Part shown: positions 29,406 to 36,401 of the stretch, piece after piece
Layout of the letters: the number at the start of each line of letters is the position of its first letter
Numbering within the stretch: the stretch's first letter is position 1
From: Pusillimonas minor
GTDB lineage: Bacteria; Pseudomonadota; Gammaproteobacteria; Burkholderiales; Burkholderiaceae_B
Direction: 5' to 3'
Assembly (NCBI RefSeq): GCF_014237865.1
Contig: NZ_JACJUU010000004.1
Coordinates: 186,001-250,000, forward strand
DNA length: 64,000 nt
Notes under the pieces: generated by a model
Seen by the model: the letters and a program-made list of their open reading frames with translations, nothing else
Database searches by the model: none
Told to the model about the DNA's origin: nothing
Made by a program: the position numbers and the translations under genes

Positions 29406-29750
29406 TTACTTGGTTGCCAGCTTGTGTGCCGCGGCTTGCACCGATTCGACAATGCTGACGTAGCCCGTGCAGCGACACAAATTGCCGTTCAAGCCCTTGC
29501 GAATTTCGGCTTCAGACGGGTTGGGGTTTTGGTCGAGCATGGCTGTGGTTGTCATGATGAAGCCGGGGGTGCAATAGCCGCATCGCATGCCGCCACAGTT
29601 CAGGAAGGCTTCCTGCACCGGGTGTAATTCGCCTTCGCACGACAGGCCCTCAATGGTGGTGACCGACTTCCCGTTGGCCTGTACCGCCAGCGACAGGCAG
29701 GACTTGATGACTTCGCCGTTAACGACAACATCAATGGTGTGTTTGCTCAT
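29406..29750 (-). pseudogene. coxS: Molybdenum hydroxylase 2Fe-2S subunit with internal in-frame deletion
   Basis: The family is normally about 155 residues with two 2Fe-2S clusters. This 114-residue frame keeps the start (MSKHTIDVVVNGEV) and the C-terminal cluster motifs (GMRCGYCTPGF near 55 and GNLCRCTGY near 90), but the ferredoxin-like loop carrying three of the four N-terminal cluster cysteines is missing: NGEV runs straight into IKSCLSLA. Family members usually have a second VNGE-like segment just before KSC, so recombination between the two copies explains the loss. The protein could fold at best as its C-terminal half and should not transfer electrons normally. Confidence 0.8.
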
Positions 29751-29760
29751 GAGCGTGTCC

Positions 29761-31045
29761 TTATTGCGATGTCAGGCCGAAGAGGTCGAGCAGGGCGTGG
29801 CGGATGATGACGCGCGCCATGTCTGCGCGGTATTCGGCCGACCCGCGCGAGTCCGAGATCGGGGTGATGTTTTGAACGGCAACGTCGGCCGCTTCGGCCG
29901 CCAGGGCTGGTGTTATGGTCTGGCCGCCCACGCGGAACAGATGCAATCGTACCGCGTCGGGCAGCGACACCGCACGGGATGTGTCTGTCTTGACGCGGAT
30001 CATGCCGTCGTGGATTTCAAGGGTGTCCGGCGCCGATGCAAGTTTTTCGACGGCAACCTCGAAGAGTTGCTCGCGCGCCTTGATGGCCGCCAGTCGCACG
30101 GCGTTGCCGGCAATAATGGTCACGCGTGATGCCACCGTACCAATACCAAACGGTGTCGAGTCGGTGTCGGGTTGCGGCACGGTAACGTGGCTGATGGGGA
30201 TGTTCAGCTCGTGGGCGCAAATTTGACTGAGCACCGTGGCAGCGCCCTGGCCCATGTCGCATTCGGGGGTTATCAGGGTCACCCGGCCGTCTTCGTTCAT
30301 TTTGACGATGGCGGTCGAGCCGTCCCAGTTGCCCAGCTGGCGGTTGGCGCTGACATGAATGCCGGCGCCAACGCCTGTCCCGCGTTTAATCGGGCTCTTG
30401 TTCTTTGGTGCCTTGCGTTTTTCGGCCCAGCCTATGCCCTGGGTGGCCTGCGTCAGACAGTCGGACAGGCCACAACTGCCCATATGCCAACCATGTACGC
30501 TGGTTTCACCGGTTTTGATGGCGTTACGCAATTGCACTTCAAGAGGGTCCATCCCGACCATTTCGGCCAGCATGGCCAGGTGGCTGTTCAGCGGGAAAGC
30601 CATTTGCTGACCGCCAAAGCCCCGGAACGCACCGCTGGGAATTTTGTTGGTGTAAACCAGCTTGCCGCGTGCGCGCACGTTTTCAAGGCGGTGCATGTTG
30701 TCGCTACGCATGGAAGTGACATGAATGACGTGCCCGGCCAAGCCGGTGTATGCCCCGTTGTCGCCAATAATCATCGAGTCTTTTGCGACGATCAGCCCGT
30801 CTTTTGAAAGGCCCATGCGTAGCCAGACCGTGGCCGGGATGCTTGAGGGGGCAGCCAGGAAGTCTTCCAGGCGGTTATTGGCCAGACGCACAGGCTTGCC
30901 CGATTTGATGGCGAGTAATGCTGCGATAGGCGTATTTGCATCTTCGACGGCTTTGCCGCCAAAGGCGCCGCCTGTCATGGTTTGAATAAAACGGATCTGC
31001 GAATGGGGGACGTCGAGCGCCTCGGCCAGCCGCGACGCGGCCGGT
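29761..31045 (-). pseudogene. coxL: Molybdenum hydroxylase large subunit fragment fused to the end of the FAD subunit
   Basis: The frame begins with a truncated large (molybdopterin) subunit: RLAEALDVPHSQIRFIQTMT, then GGAFGGKAVED, GAFRGFGGQQMAFPLN and ECDMGQGAATVLSQI, all typical of the xanthine oxidase/CO dehydrogenase family. About 300-350 N-terminal residues are absent. Near 29925 the sequence passes from RLHLFRVGG directly into PISDSRGSAEYRADMARV, which belongs to the C-terminus of the medium FAD subunit (CoxM). So the end of coxL and nearly all of coxM are deleted, leaving an in-frame chimera of about 405-425 residues. The ATG at 30978 is inside the large-subunit domain and is not an authentic start. 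Confidence 0.78.
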
Positions 31046-31064
31046 TTCGGGGCTGCAGCGCGCC

Positions 31065-31142
31065 GGCGTCCGCGGGCTTTTCCGAAAAACTGGGCGGGCG
31101 GGCGATACGCGAACGGCAGCCCGCGGGCGCCCGCGGGCTTTT
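31065..31142. repeat. Imperfect 17-bp direct repeats at the broken 5' end of the coxL fragment
   Basis: GGCGTCCGCGGGCTTTT (31065-31081) and GGCGCCCGCGGGCTTTT (31126-31142) differ at one base and lie 61 bases apart. The second copy is part of a GC-rich palindrome (AGCCCGCGGGC-GCCCGCGGGCT, from 31118). The coxL homology ends next to the first copy, so the repeats mark a likely rearrangement junction. Confidence 0.6.
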
Positions 31143-31513
31143 CAGTCGGCCGATGCGCTGCCTGGCGGAACGCGCAGCAGACCGGCGTCGGCGGCCTTTC
31201 TGAGCTTCATCAGGGCGGTGTACAAGGCAACGCGCTCGGGTTCGTCCAGCTGCGCCAGGACATTGGCCTGGTATTTTTGCGCAACAGGCATGATTTGCTC
31301 GTACAGGTCGGTACCGGCTTCAGAGGCAACACACACCAGTTTTTTGCGATTGCCACCGGGCTCGGGTTGGACGGAGCAAAACCCGCGCTGCTCAAGAATG
31401 CGCAAGGTACGGCTGACCAGTGCTTTGTCGGAGCTTGGCAGCCGAACCAGTTCACCAAAGGGCAAGGGGGAAAACCGTACAAAATCAAACAGGCCTGAAG
31501 TGTAATGGCTTGC
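31142..31513 (-). pseudogene. MarR-family regulator, 5'-truncated
   Basis: The frame encodes the winged-helix core of a MarR regulator (PFGELVRLPSSDKALVSRTL, LEQRGFCSVQPEPGGNRKKL) and a C-terminal dimerisation helix. Going upstream, the frame hits a stop (TAG at 31514-31516) after about 15 residues, leaving no N-terminal dimer helices and no good start codon in a normal position; the first internal ATG gives a 107-residue protein lacking part of the HTH scaffold. It probably once regulated the adjacent molybdenum hydroxylase operon. A short functional product from a non-ATG start cannot be excluded. Confidence 0.65.
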
Positions 31514-31566
31514 CTATACGGCGGCAAATAATTCAACGGCGGCCAGGCGCCTGGCTGGCGTGTCGC

Positions 31567-32289
31567 TTAACGTACAGGCAAAAAGTTGAAGAACAACAGC
31601 CCTTGTACGTAGTTGATGCCTACCCGGCGCAGGTTTTCGTCCAGCAGGTTGGCAATCAGGTCCAGGCGGCCCACCAACTGGCCAAACTCACGCTCGAAAC
31701 TCAGGTTGCTGGTTTCGGGCGTGATTTCGTTGGCCAGCAGCAGGGGTTGCCCCAGGCTGTTTCTGCGTGTCGATAGCATCCACGCGGCAATTTCAACATT
31801 GCGTGCAGCGTTGTACACCTTTTGCGCCTCGAGGGCGTCAGTCACGTAAAAGCGCGTTTTGCCGTTGTGGGCGCGCACAATGGTGTCGGCCAGCCCGAAT
31901 ACAAAGGCGGCGACGCGGTCGCCCGTGTAGCTCGGATCGAGCGATACCGACAAAATCTGAATATCGGCCAGGCCGCGCAAAGGCGCCGGCGCCTGCCCCG
32001 ATTCGATGGCTGCCTGCCCCCGTTTAATCGCTGTTTCAATGTCGCCCGCGCCTGACTTGCGCCATTCGGCCGGATTGCGTCTGTACAGTTTCTCGAGCAG
32101 CCTGTTCAGGCTGTCAAGGTTGTCGCGCATGGCGACGGTAACGGTGCGGTTGAAATCGGTTTGCGCCATTTGATCAACCGACATGTCTTCGGTGCGTGGC
32201 GTGTTCGGGCCGGAAGGGCCGGGCAGCGTGCAGCCGGAAAGCACCAGCGCTGCTGTAAATACCAGGGTACCGGTGAAAAGTCGATTCAT
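31567..32289 (-). CDS. Putative lipoprotein of unknown function
   Basis: A 240-residue protein with a lipoprotein signal peptide (MNRLFTGTLVFTAALVLSGC; lipobox LSGC, lipidation at Cys20). The mature part is mainly helical, with SLNRLLEKLYRRNPAEW near 60, a DPSYTGDRVAAFVFGLADT segment near 120 and LVGRLDLIANLLDENLRR near the end. I recall similar lipoproteins in Burkholderiales without an assigned function. Gly/Ser/Ala runs are absent. Stands alone between the decayed operon and the SDR gene. Confidence 0.75.
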   Translation of the reverse strand: MNRLFTGTLVFTAALVLSGCTLPGPSGPNTPRTEDMSVDQMAQTDFNRTVTVAMRDNLDSLNRLLEKLYRRNPAEWRKSGAGDIETAIKRGQAAIESGQAPAPLRGLADIQILSVSLDPSYTGDRVAAFVFGLADTIVRAHNGKTRFYVTDALEAQKVYNAARNVEIAAWMLSTRRNSLGQPLLLANEITPETSNLSFEREFGQLVGRLDLIANLLDENLRRVGINYVQGLLFFNFLPVR

Positions 32290-32464
32290 TCGGGGGGGCC
32301 TTTGTTTTTACCGCTTGCACTGTAGCAGAAAAAAATTGCGGCCCATTGCACTTTCGGGATAACGATAGGCACTTGCGGGATAGGCTGCGCAAGGGGTCGC
32401 TTCGCATAATGCTTCTGTCAAAAACATATAACCACGCCTTCATTAATTGACAGGAGACAAGATC

Positions 32465-33253
32465 ATGCAGGACATGCAAGATAAAGTGGCCATCGTGACG
32501 GGTGGCTCGACATTAATTGGCGCCGCTGTGGCCAAAGCCTTCTGCGACAGAGGTGCTGCGGTAGTTATTGCCGATATCGACGAGGCAGGCGGCCAGCGGG
32601 TCGCAGACAGTCTGGGCGAACGCGCCGTATTCGTAAAAACCGACCTGTCCGACGACCAGCAAATTGATGCATGCGTGCATCAGGCCGTGGCGCGTTTCGG
32701 CGGCGTCGACTATCTGGTCAACCTGGCCTGCAGTTATGTCGACAACGGCATCGAGGCCAGCCGCGATGACTGGCACCAGAGCTACGATGTGAATGTGGTG
32801 GGCGCCGTCATGATGATGCGTGCTTGCCGCCCTTACATGATCAAGCGGGGCGGTGGCGCTATTGTCAATTTCAGCAGCATCAGCGCCAAAGTAGCCCAGA
32901 CAGGTCGTTGGCTTTACCCCGTAACCAAGGCCGCCATTGCCCAGCTGACACGCAATATGGCCATGGACCTCGCCGCCGATCACATTCGGGTCAACTCGGT
33001 GTCGCCGGGCTGGACGTGGTCGCGCATCATGAATGAACTGACCGGCGGCGATCGTGCCAAAACCGATCGCGTGGCCGCACCCTACCATCTGCTGGGGCGT
33101 GTGGGTGACCCGGCCGAAGTGGCCGAGGGCGTTGTTTTCCTGTGCTCGCCGGGTGCCTCTTTTATTACCGGAACCGATCTGGCGATTGATGGCGGCTACA
33201 GCGCCATGGGACCAGAGCAGGCTGTTCCCGCCATTCCCCGTCTGTGTGAGTAA
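32465..33253 (+). CDS. Short-chain dehydrogenase/reductase
   Basis: A 262-residue SDR. The NAD(P) site deviates slightly from TGxxxGxG (VTGGSTLIGAAVAKAF near 14), D40-type acidic residue IADIDEAGG suggests NAD preference, NLACS replaces the usual NNA(G) motif, and the catalytic set is S-Y-K with YPVTK near 155-159. The end contains GVVFLCSPGASFITGTDLAIDGGYSAMG, typical of classical SDRs. An AGGAGA ribosome binding site supports the ATG at 32465. The flavin monooxygenase gene follows after 13 bases, so the two probably act on the same unknown substrate. Confidence 0.88.
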   Translation: MQDMQDKVAIVTGGSTLIGAAVAKAFCDRGAAVVIADIDEAGGQRVADSLGERAVFVKTDLSDDQQIDACVHQAVARFGGVDYLVNLACSYVDNGIEASRDDWHQSYDVNVVGAVMMMRACRPYMIKRGGGAIVNFSSISAKVAQTGRWLYPVTKAAIAQLTRNMAMDLAADHIRVNSVSPGWTWSRIMNELTGGDRAKTDRVAAPYHLLGRVGDPAEVAEGVVFLCSPGASFITGTDLAIDGGYSAMGPEQAVPAIPRLCE

Positions 33254-33266
33254 CCGGAGTCAAGCC

Positions 33267-34787
33267 ATGAAAATTGCAATCATTGGTGCCGGTTTTGCCG
33301 GCCTGTCGTCTGCCAAAGTACTGACCCAGTTTGGTCATGATGTGACCGTATTCGAGAAGGCCCCGGACGTAGGCGGCGTCTGGAGCGCGACGCGCCGGTA
33401 CCCCGGCCTGCGTACCCAGAACAATAAAGACACTTACTTTTTACCTGACTTCCCGATGCCGGCCGAGTACCCCGAGTGGCCCAGCGGTGAGCAAGTGCAG
33501 CGCTACCTGGCGGCGTTTGCCAAGCATTTCGATCTGGATCGCCGCATTCAGCTGAACACCGAGGTCGTTGTTGCCGAACCCGAGAACGATAAAGGGTGGC
33601 AAGTCAAGGTGCGCAACACGCGATCCGGACAAGAGGCCGAACATCACTTCGAGCATCTGGTTGTGGCCAACGGTATTTTCTCCGAGCCATTTATTCCGCC
33701 GTATTCGGGCGTGGCCGAGTTCGAGGCCGCCGGCGGTCGCCTGTGTGCAACGTCTGAATTCAACAATCTGGAAGACGCGCGCAACAAGAATGTGCTTGTG
33801 GTGGGGTACGGCAAGTCGTCTTGCGATGTGGCGGCCGCCATTGGCGAAGTAGCCGCATCGACCAAAGTCATTGCCCGCGAGCTGCTTTGGAAAATGCCGC
33901 GCAAGGTCATGAACGTACTGAATTACAAGTACCTGATGTTGACCCGCATGGGTGAAGGCTTGTTTCCGTATATCGAGATCAAAGGCTTCGAGAAGTTCTT
34001 GCATGGCGCTGGCAGCGGGGTGCGCGACAGCATGATCTCTTCGCTACAAAAAATTTCCACGCGTCAGCTCAAGCTCGACAAACTGGGGTTGGTGCCCGAG
34101 GGGACGTTTGATCGCATTGCGCGCAGCACGGTCAGTTTGTCTACCGACGAGCTGTACGAACAGGTCGCCGCCGGCAAAACCGAGATTGCCCGTGAATGCG
34201 AAATTGCGTCGCTGGGGGCCCGCGATGGCAAGCCTGTGGCGACCTTGACTGATGGCCGTACCGTGCCCGCCGACCTGGTCGTATGCGGTACCGGGTTTAA
34301 GCAGGTCGTGCCATTTTTGCCGCAGTCGGTGCAAGATGAAATTACTGACGAGCGCGGTAACTTTGAGCTGTATCGTCAAATCTTGCCGCTAACCGTAAAG
34401 CGACTGCATTTCTGCGGCTATAACTCGTCGTTCTATAGCCCGTTAAGCGTCGAAATTGCGGCCTTATGGATTGCCACCCACTTGATGGGCGGGCTGGATT
34501 TGCCGTCGGTAGAAAAGCGTCGCGAGCATGTGCGTCGACGCCTGAAATGGATGGAAGAGCGTACCGAAGGCAAACATGCGCGGGGTACCAATATTATTCC
34601 GTTCTCGATGCACAACGTTGACGAAATGCTGGACGAAATTGGTATTAATGTAGGGCCGTTTACCCGCTTCAAACAGTGGTTGCTGCCCATTGATGCACGT
34701 GACTACCGCATGGTGACGCGCAAGCTGTTGGAACGGCAGAAGCAGGTGCAGGCTAACCCCGCAGCGTTTGTGAAGGCAGTTCATTGA
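33267..34787 (+). CDS. Flavin-dependent (FMO/Baeyer-Villiger-like) monooxygenase
   Basis: A 506-residue flavoprotein. The FAD site IAIIGAGFAGLSSA is at the N-terminus, followed by WSATRRYPGLRTQNNKDTYF, and a second nucleotide site VLVVGYGKSSCDVAAAIG near 175 for NADPH. The segment aligned with the FMO/BVMO fingerprint FxGxxxHxxxY reads GGRLCATSEF, with Ala where the conserved His is expected. An ORF extends further upstream inside the SDR gene, but the ATG at 33267 directly before the FAD motif and after GGAG is the real start. Downstream it overlaps the convergent AraC gene by 35 bases. The substrate is unknown (ketone, amine or sulfide are possible). Confidence 0.85.
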   Translation: MKIAIIGAGFAGLSSAKVLTQFGHDVTVFEKAPDVGGVWSATRRYPGLRTQNNKDTYFLPDFPMPAEYPEWPSGEQVQRYLAAFAKHFDLDRRIQLNTEVVVAEPENDKGWQVKVRNTRSGQEAEHHFEHLVVANGIFSEPFIPPYSGVAEFEAAGGRLCATSEFNNLEDARNKNVLVVGYGKSSCDVAAAIGEVAASTKVIARELLWKMPRKVMNVLNYKYLMLTRMGEGLFPYIEIKGFEKFLHGAGSGVRDSMISSLQKISTRQLKLDKLGLVPEGTFDRIARSTVSLSTDELYEQVAAGKTEIARECEIASLGARDGKPVATLTDGRTVPADLVVCGTGFKQVVPFLPQSVQDEITDERGNFELYRQILPLTVKRLHFCGYNSSFYSPLSVEIAALWIATHLMGGLDLPSVEKRREHVRRRLKWMEERTEGKHARGTNIIPFSMHNVDEMLDEIGINVGPFTRFKQWLLPIDARDYRMVTRKLLERQKQVQANPAAFVKAVH

Positions 34788-35754
34788 ACTGCTTGCGATA
34801 GGCTTGCGTAAAGTGCCCCAGGTGCCCGAAACCCCAGTCGAGGGCTACCTGGGTGACGCTGATGCTTTGCCCAGCGCGTCGCGCCTGCAACAGGGCGTCG
34901 CGCACCTTTTGCAGACGCACCTGCCTGACGTAGCCCATGGGGCTGATGCCCCGGTGTTCTTGAAACCCCTTGTACAAACTACGCGTACTGATATGAGCAT
35001 GGCGCGCTAGGTCTTGCATGGTGATGGGCTCTTTGCAGTGCGCCAGAATGTATTCTTCGGCCCGGCGAATGTAGGGCAGGTCGGGTGTTGGCGCCGGGTT
35101 AAGCAGCGCAGCCGAATAGTTGTGCGGGTGTCGGGTTAACAGCGTGGTAGCCAGAAGTTGTTCTAGTTGGCTGGTAACGAGGTTGCGCTGGTCGGCTCCC
35201 GCAATGAACTGACTGGTGGTTAAAAATGCAATAAGCTGGCGCCAGGCCAGGCCGCCGTCGCGGCTTAAGTCCATGCCCAGTTTGAATTCGATGGGGCAAG
35301 GCAAGGCATGGCCCAATGCGGCTGCGCAGGCGGTTTCAAGCGCGTGGCGCTCTATTTTGACAATAAGCTGGTCGCATACCCCTTGCCATTGCATGTGTAC
35401 GGGTAATGAGGGCGTCAGGACCGAGGCCATGTCGGGCGTGGAAACGATGTGCTCGGCACCGCAGCGGATATCGGCCCGCCCGGACATGGGCATTTGCACC
35501 AGCAGGAAGTCGTCAAGAGACTCGGGCTCGATGGTGACATCGGCCCCGTAGCGCAGCCGGTTGATGGACGCCTTGCCTAATGAAAGGTGGTCCATTTCGG
35601 CGTCGAGCTTTTGGCGCCGTCCACGAACGCCGAGTTCGTGGGGTTTGAAAATGCGCCCCACGGTGTCGCGGGTTTCATCCAGATCGTTGGAGTGAAACAG
35701 CCGGTGAGCGGCTAAATGGCCAACAAGCTCTGGTTCTTTCGGGAAGAGTTCCAT
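34753..35754 (-). CDS. AraC-family transcriptional regulator
   Basis: A 333-residue regulator. The N-terminal ~200 residues fit the AraC-binding-like type (GRRQKLDAEMDHLSLG, PESLDDFLLVQMPMSG), and the C-terminal 100 residues hold two helix-turn-helix motifs (ITMQDLARHAHISTRSLYKGF and SVTQVALDWGFGHLGHFTQAY) followed by QFNELPSQTLRG. This layout occurs in regulators of aromatic and amine catabolism. It converges on the SDR-monooxygenase operon with a 35-base overlap and is its most likely regulator, though its site was not identified. Confidence 0.88.
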   Translation of the reverse strand: MELFPKEPELVGHLAAHRLFHSNDLDETRDTVGRIFKPHELGVRGRRQKLDAEMDHLSLGKASINRLRYGADVTIEPESLDDFLLVQMPMSGRADIRCGAEHIVSTPDMASVLTPSLPVHMQWQGVCDQLIVKIERHALETACAAALGHALPCPIEFKLGMDLSRDGGLAWRQLIAFLTTSQFIAGADQRNLVTSQLEQLLATTLLTRHPHNYSAALLNPAPTPDLPYIRRAEEYILAHCKEPITMQDLARHAHISTRSLYKGFQEHRGISPMGYVRQVRLQKVRDALLQARRAGQSISVTQVALDWGFGHLGHFTQAYRKQFNELPSQTLRG

Positions 35755-35846
35755 AGGAGCCTTCGCAGAACAGGGCGCGCCGATACGACTGGTGCGTGGG
35801 GTTGATCAAGGGGTTAATCCTTGAATTCTAAAATAATTCCACGCGT

Positions 35847-36401
35847 TCAGATACCGAGGGGATACACCGTCTGGTAGGCGGCGGTGAAGGTGTGCAAGGC
35901 TTGTTGCGCGGCGGGGGTGTCGTGACCGGGTTTAAGCAGATAGCTGTCAAAACCGCAGCGTCGCAGGTAGAAGACCGTGTCAATCAAGACATCACCCGAC
36001 GCGCGCAGTTCGCCGACCCATTGGTGGCGGGTACGCAACAGCTGGGCCAGGGTAAAGCCCCGCCCGTCGGTATAAACCGGAAACTCGATAGTGATCCAGG
36101 CGGGGGGCAAGGTGGCGCACAATCCCGCCAGCGCCGCCGGGTCGGTATCGCTGGCCAGCACCAGGCCGGGGGTGTGGGTGCGGGCGGCCCAGTGGGTCTG
36201 GTGTCTCAGCCAGTCTTGCAGGCCGACCTGCCAGTGGGGGGCATCGGGGGGCAGGGCGGGCGCCGTGTCTGGCGATAACGGGGACGTGCCATCGGCGGGC
36301 GGCACTGCGGCATGGCCTGGCGCCCACGTTGTCGGTTTGGGGATACGACGGGTGTCACCGCTTGCCGTCAAGAGCGTCTGGAAGTCTTGGGTATCAGGCA
36401 T
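35847..36401 (-). CDS. DUF934 family protein, partner of sulfite reductase
   Basis: A 184-residue protein. The C-terminal half has the DUF934 core: PVYTDGRGFTLAQLLRTRHQW, ELRASGDVLIDTVFYLRRCGFDSYLL. The first 60 residues are Pro/Ala-rich and poorly conserved. DUF934 genes follow nitrite/sulfite reductase genes in many beta- and gamma-proteobacteria and are thought to take part in sulfite reduction or electron delivery; the biochemical role is not established. It overlaps the end of the reductase gene by 8 bases, implying translational coupling. Confidence 0.87.
   Translation of the reverse strand: MPDTQDFQTLLTASGDTRRIPKPTTWAPGHAAVPPADGTSPLSPDTAPALPPDAPHWQVGLQDWLRHQTHWAARTHTPGLVLASDTDPAALAGLCATLPPAWITIEFPVYTDGRGFTLAQLLRTRHQWVGELRASGDVLIDTVFYLRRCGFDSYLLKPGHDTPAAQQALHTFTAAYQTVYPLGI

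Noticed and set aside
31118-31142. GC-rich hairpin with TTTT as terminator of the marR remnant
   Set aside because: The T tract is on the plus strand, while the remnant is on the minus strand and ends at the hairpin; treated as part of the repeat structure.
31542-31555. GCCAGGCGCCTGGC palindrome after the lipoprotein gene as a terminator
   Set aside because: No loop and no T tract; probably chance in GC-rich sequence.
33054-33266. Long N-terminal extension of the monooxygenase inside the SDR gene
   Set aside because: It overlaps the SDR coding sequence out of frame and the FAD motif begins right at the ATG at 33267.
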